The notes: generated by a model not told the origin, from the sequence alone. DNA of 32,323 nt from PALSA-1336 sp038203095 (GCA_038203095.1 JBBREH010000013.1:1-32323), one strand, 5' to 3'; positions 1-6,831 are shown, counted from the stretch's first letter. A program made the numbers and translations.

Positions 1-401
1 TGGTGGAGATGCCGGGAGTTAAACCCGGGTCCAAAACTTGTTCAGCTTCCAATTATTCACAAGATTAGTCTACTTTTATACTCTGATGATGAAAGTAGAC
101 AATCATTTCATCAAAGTTTGTTTACGTTGTCTTAATTCCGCCGGTGCAAACAAAATGGGCGGAAAGCAGCCTAGAATAATCCCGCTGGTCTTACGCGAAG
201 GCGCGTGTAAGGGCGAGGTGCTTGCCTAAAAAATTAAGCGAGTACAGGAACGAGTGAAGCATTAGCAAAAGCTAATTTCACTTTTTCCCAAGATGCGTTT
301 ATAGCATTTATGATGCCTAAGGCAGTTTAACGAGTTACCATAGACTTTGCTCGTCTTGCATATTAAAAGATGTTAAAGTCCTGTCAAAATCCGTCATCCC
401 C
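1..401 (-). ncRNA. ssrA: tmRNA (transfer-messenger RNA)
   Basis: Rescues stalled ribosomes with SmpB by acting as tRNA-Ala and then as mRNA for a degradation tag. On the minus strand the 5' end reads GGGGATGACGGATTTTGACA, the conserved tmRNA start. The 3' end has a T-arm (CCGGG, loop TTTAACT, CCCGG) followed by CATCTCC-A-CCA. GGGGATG pairs with CATCTCC over 7 bp with one G-U, closing the tRNA-like domain. CCA is encoded and lies exactly at base 1. The tag frame starts at resume codon GCA (296-294) after CTATAAAC and runs 20 codons to TAA (236-234), starting ASWEKVKLAF and ending ASLVPVLA; other frames stop earlier or give no tag-like peptide. smpB is 5.1 kb away. Length 401 nt is within the usual range. 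Identity is near certain; the exact 5' end is inferred from pairing. Confidence 0.96.
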
Positions 402-410
402 AGGAAGACT

Positions 411-439
411 ATTTTAGCAGGAAGTCAGACAAAAAACAA
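411..439 (-). promoter_or_regulatory. ssrA promoter
   Basis: Minus strand: -35 TTGTTT (439-434), 17-bp spacer, -10 TAAAAT (416-411) preceded by TGC (extended -10), then 9 nt to the mature 5' G at 401. The same TGCTAAAAT box precedes the helicase gene at 21118. Confidence 0.6.
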
Positions 440-449
440 CCGGCAGATT

Positions 450-571
450 GGTAAGTATTTACCTTTTTCCAAAAGTATCGATATTGTGTAGCGCGGCCAT
501 AATCGGCGTCCAGGAAACGCCCATAAATGGGCACGCTACAGGGAACCATCGGGAAAAGGTGAATAGTTACG
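450..571. repeat. Family A palindromic repeat, copy A1
   Basis: An imperfect 122-bp palindrome. The core (487-540) has arms TGTAGCG / CGCTACA and an inner perfect hairpin GCCCATAAATGGGC (519-532). Outer arms extend it: GGTAAGTATTTACC on the left matches the reverse complement of the segment ending GAATAGTTACG on the right, with mismatches. Related copies are at 12213, 16292, 9413 and 10370. It fills much of the 402-798 gap, where I see no gene. Confidence 0.75.
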
Positions 572-683
572 CAGATTTAAACATGCGCATCAAAGCCGGA
601 GGACTTTCTGAATGCTACCTTTGAATAAACAAGCAGAAAAATATTCCCAAAATAAAAAAATTATAGATAAACTTGTTAAGTAT

Positions 684-721
684 TGTGGTAAAATGTTATG
701 TTAGATGTTAAGACTTGCCCT
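684..721 (+). repeat. Family F short repeat, copy F1
   Basis: Reads TGGTAAAATGTTATGTTA then GATGTTAAGACTTGCCC. A close copy is at 1955-1987 (same strand) and a third on the minus strand at 3085-3121. The two plus-strand copies bracket the threonine aldolase gene. They resemble REP-like repeats, which is an inference. Confidence 0.6.
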
Positions 722-783
722 CTTTTTTTGCTAGAGGATTTGAATTTGGCAAACTAATTGCTGTTAAATAACAGGAAAAATGT

Positions 784-789
784 TATAAT
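784..789 (+). promoter_or_regulatory. -10 box of ltaE, leaderless arrangement
   Basis: Perfect TATAAT only 9 nt before the ATG at 799. Transcription would begin at or within about 3 nt of the start codon, leaving no room for a Shine-Dalgarno site. I see no clear -35 at 16-18 bp. Confidence 0.55.
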
Positions 790-798
790 ATACTTAAT

Positions 799-1839
799 AT
801 GAATTATAAATACCACTTTTTTAACGACTACTCAGAAGGCGCGCATCCTGAAGTTCTCAAGATTTTAGGAGATACAAATCTTGAACAAGAAATTGGTTAC
901 GGTGATGATACCTTAACTACCAAAGCCAAAGAACTGATAAAGAAAGCCATTGGAAATTCTGAAGCTGATGTCCACTTAGTTTCAGCAGGAACACAGGCTA
1001 ATTTTATTGTGCTTGCAACTATTCTCAAACCATACGAATCTGTTATTGCGCCTAGTACTGGTCACATAAACATTCATGAGGCTGGAGCTGTAGAGGCAAC
1101 CGGTCATAAAATAAATAGTGTAGAAACTACCAATAGCAAAATTGCGCCTGGACAAATACAAAAAGTCTTGGACTCTCACCATGATGAGCATTTAGTTAAG
1201 CCAAGAGCAGTTTGTATTGCGCAGCCCACTGAATTAGGGACTGTCTATTCAAAAAAAGAACTCGAAGATATTTCTAAGTTCTGTCGTGAACGTAGTTTGT
1301 ATTTATTTATTGATGGTGCTCGATTAGGCATATCCTTAACAAGTAGTGCTAACGATTTAAGTCTTAAAGATATAGCTAGCCTTTCCGACGCCTTTTACAT
1401 TGGTGGTACTAAAAATGGCGCTTTACTTGGTGAAGCTATTGTTTTGATAAATGAAAACTTTAAAGAGAATTTTAGGCATATGATAAAACAACAAGGAGCT
1501 TTACTTGCAAAAGGCAGAGTTTTAGGCGCACAATTCGTAGGCCTATTTAAAGATGATTTGTATTTTAAACTCGCTACTCATGCAAACGAAATGGCAACTA
1601 AGTTATCTAGCGGTATAAAGGAGCTAGGGTTTAGTTTCTTAGCAGATTCTCCAACTAACCAATTATTTCCTATATTATCCAATTCTTTGATTGCAAAATT
1701 GAAAAAAATGTATGGATTTTATATTTGGACTAAAGTTGACCCTGAACATTCAGCTATTAGATTAGTTACTTCTTGGGCTACCACTGAAAAAGCAATAAAT
1801 GATTTTTTAGACGACTTAGGTCAATTAAGTAAGGAGTAG
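799..1839 (+). CDS. ltaE: Low-specificity L-threonine aldolase
   Basis: Fold-type I PLP enzyme that cleaves L-threonine/L-allo-threonine to glycine and acetaldehyde; cytosolic. The 346 residues match the family length. Visible motifs are NDYSEGAHPEVL near the N-terminus, VSAGTQAN (about residues 61-68, cofactor phosphate region), FIDGARLG (about 170-177, the Asp that binds the PLP ring nitrogen) and FYIGGTKNG (about 198-206), whose Lys should form the Schiff base. The ATG at 799 follows TATAAT by 9 nt, so the mRNA is probably leaderless. The gene stands alone between two direct copies of repeat F and looks AT-richer than the housekeeping genes nearby (impression, not computed). That could mean lateral acquisition. 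Weak hairpin downstream. Exact substrate preference cannot be told from sequence. Confidence 0.92.
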   Translation: MNYKYHFFNDYSEGAHPEVLKILGDTNLEQEIGYGDDTLTTKAKELIKKAIGNSEADVHLVSAGTQANFIVLATILKPYESVIAPSTGHINIHEAGAVEATGHKINSVETTNSKIAPGQIQKVLDSHHDEHLVKPRAVCIAQPTELGTVYSKKELEDISKFCRERSLYLFIDGARLGISLTSSANDLSLKDIASLSDAFYIGGTKNGALLGEAIVLINENFKENFRHMIKQQGALLAKGRVLGAQFVGLFKDDLYFKLATHANEMATKLSSGIKELGFSFLADSPTNQLFPILSNSLIAKLKKMYGFYIWTKVDPEHSAIRLVTSWATTEKAINDFLDDLGQLSKE

Positions 1840-1842
1840 CTT

Positions 1843-1871
1843 AAACAGCAACAGTAGCTGTTTTGATTATT
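1843..1871 (+). terminator. Possible terminator after ltaE
   Basis: AAACAGC, 7-nt loop, GCTGTTT followed by a T-rich stretch (TTGATTATT), 4 bases after the ltaE stop. The stem is short and the T tract impure. Confidence 0.45.
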
Positions 1872-1954
1872 GAAAAATAAACCTCCCTTACCGAAACCAA
1901 CAAAGTTTTCCCAGGCTTCCAATCTACTCCACCAAGACAGAACACAAAGGCAAT

Positions 1955-1987
1955 GGTGGTAAATGTTATATGTTTAGACTTGCCCCC
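1955..1987 (+). repeat. Family F short repeat, copy F2
   Basis: Reads GGTAAATGTTATATG then TTTAGACTTGCCCCC; the same element as 684-721 and, inverted, 3085-3121. Just downstream (2008-2021) is the perfect hairpin CGACATAAATGTCG, which has the same layout as the inner hairpin of family A. Confidence 0.6.
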
Positions 1988-2094
1988 ATGTTGTGTACCA
2001 GCCACTACGACATAAATGTCGGTTCAAGTACAGGGTATGTACGAAGGCTTCAAGTGATATAGACTGAAACAATAATAAATAAAGAAGGATAAAT

Positions 2095-2645
2095 ATGAAA
2101 AATGATGAAATCAAAATGGGCATCCCTCCTCAGGTTCCAGAAATTGATGTCAGAAAAGAGCTAGAAGAGGTAGATAAAATTTTTTTGAAAAAACTAAAAA
2201 CTATGGCTTTACTCCGGGAGGTGTTTTATTTGCTGACAGCAATCAAATAGAAGTTTTTGGAAAAAAAGGAATTAAAACACATAGAGAGTATTTAAAGGCT
2301 CATCCATTAACAGCACCTATGGGCACTGAGAGTAGAACAGCAACCGCTTACCGGTTGTCAAACACAGAGTGTACTGATATTCACGATTTTTTTGATAAAT
2401 TACCGAAAAAGAGAAAGCTTTGGGATGAAGCCGAAATAGTTGGTTTTGTTTCTGATAATTTATTTTCTTTAACGTGTGATAAAGTCTCCACGTATAGATT
2501 TTTTGAAATGGGAGGTGAGATTGTTGCTGGTTTATATATTAAACAATGTCCAGGAACCCCTGTAGAAATAAGTTTGTATGCTTCGGATGAAGAAATGTTT
2601 TGGGGTCACACAGGTTCTGTGGGGGAAGTTGTCCTTTTGGATTAA
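2095..2645 (+). pseudogene. Unknown protein gene with internal -1 frameshift
   Basis: I do not recognise the family. Frame 0 starts at ATG 2095 with a good ribosome site (GAAGGA, 5-nt spacing) and runs 51 codons to TAG. The -1 frame, open from just upstream of 2187 to TAA at 2645, continues YGFTPGGVLFADSNQ and onwards. Joining them at the run of seven T (2180-2186) followed by G and six A gives about 184 residues with a continuous protein-like composition. The junction T TTT TTG read from ATT TTT TTG is a legal slippery heptamer for -1 frameshifting. Possible explanations are programmed frameshifting, a one-base deletion (pseudogene), or a homopolymer sequencing error. The second part also has an internal ATG at 2319 without a convincing ribosome site. 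No signal peptide or membrane segment. Confidence 0.55.
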
Positions 2646-2994
2646 TTCCGGATAGAAAAAGGTGTCAGGTACTATTTTAAATATTCTCTCAACATTTGTC
2701 TTAGGGTGCACAATTTCAAAGAGTTTAAAACGCCGGAATTGAAAATCATCCTCAATAAAATTCAACTGCATTATACTGCGAAGGTTGTTAAAAAATAGAT
2801 ATTTTTCGCGCAGGGTTGTTCTAATATCGTCGCCATAAACGCCATTAAAATTCCAATCGTTCCTATGCACAATTGTCCGGTTACGAAAATCGGTATAAAA
2901 GAAACAATGGGGACACGACCACTACTGTTAAAAATTCCGAATTCCCTGTAAAATAAAATCAAAAATAATAAAAATCAAACAAAAAAAATTATAT
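2646..2994. other. Non-coding stretch, possible decayed mobile DNA
   Basis: No convincing gene. The left end (2656-2675) is GGTGTCAGGTACTATTTT, similar in style to the GGGGTCAGGTCTAAACAT end at 3088. The minus strand stays open over 2532-2870 with codon use that is not clearly coding and no recognisable motif; in particular I do not see the HUH motif of a Y1 transposase. Confidence 0.35.
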
Positions 2995-3066
2995 ATGAAA
3001 CTAAAATCTTTAACCGCCCTCCAAGTTATTGAGCTTATTCCAAATACGGTTTTAGACAGCCTATAG
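2995..3066 (+). pseudogene. Possible N-terminal scrap of an IS4-type transposase
   Basis: A 23-codon frame, ATG to TAG, reading LTALQVIELIPNTVLDSL. This resembles the N-terminal stretch of some IS4/DDE transposases, where an (L/V).ELIP.... motif occurs before the catalytic domain. The rest is absent, and repeat F3 begins 19 bases later. The match is from memory and too short to be sure. Confidence 0.3.
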
Positions 3067-3084
3067 GGTCACAGGGGGTCATCA

Positions 3085-3121
3085 CAGGGGGTCAGGTCTA
3101 AACATATCACATTTTGCCATC
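3085..3121 (-). repeat. Family F short repeat, copy F3 (inverted)
   Basis: On the minus strand: GGCAAAATGTGATATG then TTTAGACCTGACCCCC, next to a tandem CACAGGGGGTC (plus strand, 3070-3095). Inverted relative to F1 and F2, so 684-3121 is bounded by inverted copies. Confidence 0.55.
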
Positions 3122-3212
3122 GTTCGCTTTAAGGAGTCCCGCCCCGAGAAAGCTTGTAAGCAAAGTAAGTTATGACACAAAAGGGTCTTTTTTTAATTGA
3201 AATTTATCGGAA

Positions 3213-3842
3213 TTATTTCAGCAAGCTTTTTAAGTTGGCAATTCTGCCCGGGGTAATTTCCCATTCGTAAATGTCCGCATTGGCAATGTCTTTTTGACTG
3301 GCGTCTTGCCCGCGGTAGATTCTTAGAATGCTTGGAAAATGAAACAGTAAAAGACGAATTACGCCGTTGTGGGTAATTACGCCAATGTTGTGATGGTCGT
3401 AATTTTCTATGATATCCAAAATAGCACTAATAGAGCGCTGTCTAACGTCCTCCACATTTTCTCCCCCAAACGGGCGGTAGTCGTAGGTTTGCAGACGTTC
3501 TCTTTCACGATTATCGGGCAATATTTTATCCCATTCTTCCGAAGCTTTGCCCGAAAGTGAACCAAAATCTCTTTCTCGAAGGCGAAAGTCATGAAGAATG
3601 CTAAGCCGCTCTTTTAAATGCTGATTTATTAGTGCTGCAGTTTCTTCGGCTCGGTGCAAATAAGATGTAAACAAAATATCCAAACCTAAATATTTAATAA
3701 ATTTGGCAATTTTTTCTATTTGCAAAACGCCCTGGGTGTCCAGGTAGTCGTCAATTTGCACGCCTTGTCTAATATGTTTGATGTTGCTAATAGTTTCGCC
3801 GTGCCGAATAAAATAAAGCGTGGTTTGGTTTCGTATGCCCAT
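3213..3842 (-). CDS. Histidine phosphatase family protein (phosphoglycerate mutase-like)
   Basis: 209 residues of the branch-1 histidine phosphatase superfamily. FIRHGET (about residues 11-17) carries the phospho-accepting His, RAEETA (about 64-69) the second Arg region, RERDFGSLSG (about 88-97) the family box with the acidic proton donor, and VITHNGVIR (about 154-162) the second catalytic His. All core residues are present, so it should be an active phosphatase; the substrate cannot be read from sequence. It could be a cofactor-dependent mutase, but it is shorter than GpmA and lacks its insertions, so a general phosphatase is more likely. Start ATG at 3842. It is the last gene of the minus-strand block. 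Confidence 0.88.
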   Translation of the reverse strand: MGIRNQTTLYFIRHGETISNIKHIRQGVQIDDYLDTQGVLQIEKIAKFIKYLGLDILFTSYLHRAEETAALINQHLKERLSILHDFRLRERDFGSLSGKASEEWDKILPDNRERERLQTYDYRPFGGENVEDVRQRSISAILDIIENYDHHNIGVITHNGVIRLLLFHFPSILRIYRGQDASQKDIANADIYEWEITPGRIANLKSLLK

Positions 3843-3972
3843 TTGACTAGAAGTTGGAATTTAGAATCTTGTAAACAAAAAAAGCTAAAGCATGAACTTA
3901 TTGCCAAGCCTTAAGATCAGTAAAGGATTTAATTGTGGTCTTTTTCATATTCTGGATTCCAGATTCTACATT

Positions 3973-4353
3973 CTACTTCTTGGTTTTTGATTTCTTTTGT
4001 GGAGTCGGCTTGCTTCCCAGCTTACTTACATCTTTGGCAACTTTTTCCCAAGTGGTTTTAAGCTGTTTACCTAAAGCAGCCAATTCCTCCGGTTTAATAT
4101 TTTTAGCCAGCTTATATTTAGCCATGACTTCTTTGGCGGCCTGCTCGTAAGCTTTAGTGCCCTCACTTTTTACAGCTTTGAGTTTCTTTGTTAGCTCTGC
4201 CTGGGCATTTTTGGCTAAGTCAGTAAAAGCTTTACGGTGTTTTTTGCCGTCTTCGCCCATAAAATAATAAGTGCCGGCCGCGGCCGCGGCAATGGCCGCT
4301 ACCCCTAAACCTTTGGCAATGTTTCCTGCGGTCGATGATGTGTTTTTTGGCAT
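3973..4353 (-). CDS. Small YtxH-like membrane-anchored coiled-coil protein
   Basis: 126 residues. N-terminus MPKNTSSTAGNIAKGLG leads into an Ala-rich hydrophobic segment (about residues 16-31, GVAAIAAAAAGTYYFMG), then GEDGKKHRKAF and a long Lys/Ala/Glu-rich helical region, ending in a basic Pro/Lys tail (KPTPQKKSKTKK). A glycine-rich helix followed by GKKxR and coiled coil is the layout of YtxH-type stress-associated proteins, but I place it there on architecture only. Probably one membrane pass with the basic tail in the cytoplasm, possibly touching nucleic acid (inference). Its neighbour 4467-4724 has the same kind of layout, and palindrome D1 separates them. Confidence 0.75.
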   Translation of the reverse strand: MPKNTSSTAGNIAKGLGVAAIAAAAAGTYYFMGEDGKKHRKAFTDLAKNAQAELTKKLKAVKSEGTKAYEQAAKEVMAKYKLAKNIKPEELAALGKQLKTTWEKVAKDVSKLGSKPTPQKKSKTKK

Positions 4354-4371
4354 AGTATTATTGTTTCCGAT

Positions 4372-4465
4372 CCGGATTTACGGATCTTATCCGGATATGC
4401 CGATGGTTACGGATTTAGATATCTGTAGATATCCGTAAATCCGGGTGCATCCGCATGTCCGGATA
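4372..4465. repeat. Family D palindromic repeat, copy D1
   Basis: Perfect 14-bp inverted repeat CCGGATTTACGGAT (4372-4385) / ATCCGTAAATCCGG (4431-4444). It lies inside a stretch dense in TCCGGATA and ATCCG units, including palindrome TATCCGGATA at 4388. Compare 23381-23475. It occupies nearly the whole gap between the two small membrane protein genes. Confidence 0.65.
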
Positions 4466-4466
4466 G

Positions 4467-4724
4467 TTATTTCTTTTTTCCTAAATTATTAAAAAAACTT
4501 ATAAAATATTTTAATTTCGCGCCATTGTCCTTAACGTTTTGGCGTAGGTCAGAAAGGTCCTGGGCAATTAACCCGGCCTCATTTTTTGCCTTGTCGGAAA
4601 TGTATTTTACATTTTTGGCAATTTTTATTATGTAAGCCAAAAGAACAAGCAAAAGCAAAGTTAAAAGTATCACGGCAATGGTGGTGACGAAAAAGAAAAT
4701 ATCAGATTTCATAAAAGTATCCAT
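4467..4724 (-). CDS. Small single-pass membrane protein with coiled-coil tail
   Basis: 85 residues: a short N-terminus, a strong transmembrane helix (about residues 9-33, FFFVTTIAVILLTLLLLVLL), then charged helical sequence (ISDKAKNEAGLIAQDLSDLRQNVKD) and a basic end. No known catalytic motif. With the downstream YtxH-like gene it may form a pair of envelope-associated proteins, but the function is unknown. The start at 4724 is supported by a perfect TATAAT on the minus strand only 6 nt upstream, which implies a leaderless mRNA. The alternative ATG is codon 5. Confidence 0.72.
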   Translation of the reverse strand: MDTFMKSDIFFFVTTIAVILLTLLLLVLLAYIIKIAKNVKYISDKAKNEAGLIAQDLSDLRQNVKDNGAKLKYFISFFNNLGKKK

Positions 4725-4730
4725 GACTGT

Positions 4731-4736
4731 ATTATA
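4731..4736 (-). promoter_or_regulatory. -10 box, leaderless arrangement
   Basis: Minus-strand TGATATAAT (extended -10, TATAAT at 4736-4731) with 6 nt (ACAGTC) before the ATG at 4724. The expected transcription start coincides with the start codon. Confidence 0.6.
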
Positions 4737-4772
4737 TCATACTATTATTTTATTATGTTAACATTTTTATAG

Positions 4773-4815
4773 TTGAAGGCGGTCTTCTGGGGCTGCCCCA
4801 GAAGACCGCCTTCAA
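4773..4815. repeat. Perfect 20-bp-stem hairpin (family C)
   Basis: Arms GAAGGCGGTCTTCTGGGG / CCCCAGAAGACCGCCTTC (plus TT/AA at the outer ends) around loop CTG. No T tract follows on the minus strand, where it sits after the PLD gene, so it is not a standard terminator. A degenerate copy is at 25139-25174. Confidence 0.8.
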
Positions 4816-4831
4816 AAACCAGTATATTGCT

Positions 4832-5380
4832 CTACTCTTTGCCCCCATACCTCCTAAATATCTCTTCCAAAATTGCCTGGTATTTTGCCCTTATAGCTTC
4901 ATCGTGGCCAATTTCCAAGACTTCGTCGTTTAAGTTGGTGGCGGCCGATGTCCAGTTATAACTGCCACTAAGGTAGGCTTTTTCTGTAACCAGCGCCTTT
5001 ATGTGCATAATTGCTAAGTGATCTTGCTGGTAAACCGGAATGCCGGCATCCCTTAGTTCGTCCACAATAGCTTTTTGTCCAGAAGCGGCTTGATATTGAT
5101 TTTTGTCATTAATGCCAACTACTGTTAGGCCACGCTGCTTGGCCGCCAAAAGCGCCTGCTTAATATCCTGCCGGGTAAATGTGTAAATTGCAAAATAAAC
5201 AAATTTGTCCGCGTCTCGAATGGTATTTATTACTTCCGTGTTCAGTGCGTGATCCTGGTTATAATAAACCTCAATTTGGTGCGCCGGCTGGTAATGGTAG
5301 GTGTAGTAAAACTGTCCGGCTGTGGCAATGAGCAGAATTATTATAAGTAGATAGATTTTTTCTTTGGTTTTTGGAAGCAT
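4832..5380 (-). CDS. Phospholipase D-like (single HKD) exported or anchored nuclease-like protein
   Basis: 182 residues from ATG 5380; a TTG 7 codons upstream is possible but less likely. An N-terminal hydrophobic segment (about residues 8-25, IYLLIIILLIATAGQF) is an uncleaved anchor or signal. The rest is one PLDc_2 domain: VYYNQDHALNTEVINTIRDA, FAIYTFTRQDIKQALLAA, and the active-site strand MHIKALVTEKAYLSGSYNWT with NDE downstream. This resembles Nuc-type endonucleases that dimerise to form one active site. Odd point: the motif reads H-x-K-x4-E where D is expected. Possible roles are extracellular nucleic acid degradation for nucleotide scavenging or DNA uptake (inference). It precedes the hairpin at 4773. 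Confidence 0.8.
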   Translation of the reverse strand: MLPKTKEKIYLLIIILLIATAGQFYYTYHYQPAHQIEVYYNQDHALNTEVINTIRDADKFVYFAIYTFTRQDIKQALLAAKQRGLTVVGINDKNQYQAASGQKAIVDELRDAGIPVYQQDHLAIMHIKALVTEKAYLSGSYNWTSAATNLNDEVLEIGHDEAIRAKYQAILEEIFRRYGGKE

Positions 5381-5401
5381 AAAATAAAAGTCAAATTCCA
5401 A

Positions 5402-5500
5402 ATATTAAATTTCAAATCAATAATAAATGTTTGAATTAAATATTTAAACTAGGGTTTTGTTTGAAATTTGTGATTTGTCATTTGTAATTATTAAAATTTC
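5402..5500. repeat. AT-rich spacer with the CAAATGACAAAT-type junk repeat
   Basis: Minus strand reads AATTACAAATGACAAATC then ACAAATTTCAAAC, a low-complexity motif that occurs in intergenic DNA of many bacteria. The outer parts form an inverted repeat (AAATTTCAAAT / TTTGAAATTT). No gene seen. Confidence 0.4.
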
Positions 5501-5935
5501 TTAATATCCCAATTTCCTAATATCTTTTATATCTTCCCGCTTTTTTATATACTCCCGTTTATCTGTTTTCTTACGCGCTTTGCCCAAGCCGATTTTTATT
5601 TTTACCAGGCCGCGGTGGCCTAAAAAAATATCCAAAGGAATTATTGTTAATCCTTTTTCTTTGCCCAGCAGTTTATTTATCTCGTGTTTATTTAGCAAGA
5701 GTTGCCGGCTTTGTGTAGGACTGTATTTTTCTGCTGAAGCGTATTTATAGGGGCCAATGTGACAATTAATTAGTTTTACCGCTCCGGGGGACACCGTTAC
5801 GTAAGCGCCGGCCAAGGAAACATTGCCGCCTTTAACGCTTTTAACCTCCGCCCCACTCAACACTAAACCGGCCACGAAAGTGTCTTTAATTTCGTAGTCA
5901 AAATGCGCGCGTCGGTTGTCGGCAAAATTTTTCAT
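5501..5935 (-). CDS. smpB: SsrA-binding protein SmpB
   Basis: Binds the tRNA-like domain of tmRNA and carries it to the stalled ribosome. 144 residues, normal length. Signatures: N-terminal NRRAHFDYEI, LSGAEVKSVKGG (about 27-38, core OB-fold), LINCHIGPYKYAS (about 55-67, contacts tmRNA), SRQLLLNKHEINKL, LTIIPLDIFLGHRGLVKIKIGLGKARKKTDKRE split as strand plus basic segment, and a Lys/Arg-rich tail that becomes helical in the decoding channel. The upstream pilin stop codon directly abuts the smpB ATG (TAAATG), so translation is probably coupled. Its RNA partner ssrA lies at 1-401 in the same window. Confidence 0.96.
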   Translation of the reverse strand: MKNFADNRRAHFDYEIKDTFVAGLVLSGAEVKSVKGGNVSLAGAYVTVSPGAVKLINCHIGPYKYASAEKYSPTQSRQLLLNKHEINKLLGKEKGLTIIPLDIFLGHRGLVKIKIGLGKARKKTDKREYIKKREDIKDIRKLGY

Positions 5936-6589
5936 TTAATATTGGTTACAAATTACATAATCATAAGCGGATTGAAACATATTAGGTAAATTTTTCCACA
6001 AACAGTCGCAGCCGGAACCTTTAATATTAACCGGGGGACGAGAATTTTCACTTTCTAGTTTTGTTGCGCCTATTAAATAAACATCCTGGGTATCTGTCAC
6101 GCAGCTGCCGCCTTGGTAGCCATAACCTTTTGGCGCGACAAAATAAAAATACAAATTGCCCGATGGGGCGCCATTATAACCGGCCGGCGTATTAAGTGGA
6201 TCGACAGGGGCTTTGGCCAGAATGCCGTCAGTAACCAAAAAACTTAAAAAACCGTTGCCCGCCGTATTGGTAGATAAATCCCACCAGCCGTCCCACCAGC
6301 CCGGAGAAACATTGGAGCGTCCGTACGAAGCAGGCGAAGGCAGGCTGCCGTGGTTTTGAATATAAATTTCTAAAGCTTTTTGGATTTGTCTTAAATCCGC
6401 TACCCGTTTGGTGTCCCTGGCTTTTAATCTGGCATTGTTTAAAGAAATTAAAACCACCGAAGCCAAAAGGCCAATAATTGAAATAACAACCAGGAGTTCA
6501 ATGAGGGTAAACCCATGCACCGAATTTTTTGGTGCGTAGGTTAACCCGGTTAGAGACTTTTTAGACTTTGATAGTAAATTTGATATCAC
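5936..6589 (-). CDS. Type IV pilin / pseudopilin with class III signal
   Basis: 217 residues. The prepilin motif HGFTLIELLVVISIIGLL (about residues 25-42) has the Gly-Phe cleavage site, Glu at +5 and a long hydrophobic helix for membrane storage and filament packing. It should be processed by a prepilin peptidase, which is not in this window. The globular part has aromatic-rich GWWDGWWDLS and four Cys near the C-terminus that may form disulfides. The first start is GTG at 6589; no in-frame ATG precedes the motif, so the leader is about 26 residues, long for a prepilin. Patescibacteria commonly carry type IV pili for attachment and DNA uptake. Directly upstream of smpB and probably co-transcribed with it. 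Confidence 0.85.
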   Translation of the reverse strand: MISNLLSKSKKSLTGLTYAPKNSVHGFTLIELLVVISIIGLLASVVLISLNNARLKARDTKRVADLRQIQKALEIYIQNHGSLPSPASYGRSNVSPGWWDGWWDLSTNTAGNGFLSFLVTDGILAKAPVDPLNTPAGYNGAPSGNLYFYFVAPKGYGYQGGSCVTDTQDVYLIGATKLESENSRPPVNIKGSGCDCLWKNLPNMFQSAYDYVICNQY

Positions 6590-6775
6590 TAGCTTTAAAG
6601 TTGTTTTTTATTGGGCAGATTACCGCTTTGGTATTTAACCGGGAAAGTTCAAGGAGGGTCTTTTTAGGAAATTGCCTAAGCAATTCCTGGCATTAATTCA
6701 TTCTAAGTTTATTATACAATGTCTTTTATGATAAACCAAATTGGAGGGTTTGAACACATAATTTTTTATCATTAA

Positions 6776-6812
6776 CAAAAAAACCCTTCCGGCGAGAAGA
6801 GTTTTAAGGTTT
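6776..6812 (-). terminator. Rho-independent terminator after the repeat-domain protein gene
   Basis: Minus strand: AAAACCTT ... CTCTTC-TCGCC-GGAAGGG then TTTTTTT, ending about 20 bases past the stop at 6832. Confidence 0.6.
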
Positions 6813-6831
6813 TGATTATGAATGTTTTTGT

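Noticed and set aside
38..229. 63-codon plus-strand frame over the tmRNA
   Set aside because: It is antisense to tmRNA, whose ends and tag frame are clear; composition is not protein-like.
402..798. tRNA genes near the tmRNA
   Set aside because: No T-arm GGTTCRANYCC pattern or acceptor pairing other than that of the tmRNA was seen here or elsewhere in the window.
2532..2962. Minus-strand open frames of 112 and 63 codons as a Y1 (REP-associated) transposase
   Set aside because: No HUH motif, catalytic Tyr context or other family signature could be seen; the frames overlap a better-supported plus-strand gene.
4773..4815. Rho-independent terminator of the PLD gene
   Set aside because: Despite the perfect stem, no T tract follows on the minus strand, and a decayed copy exists elsewhere; it is better described as a repeat.
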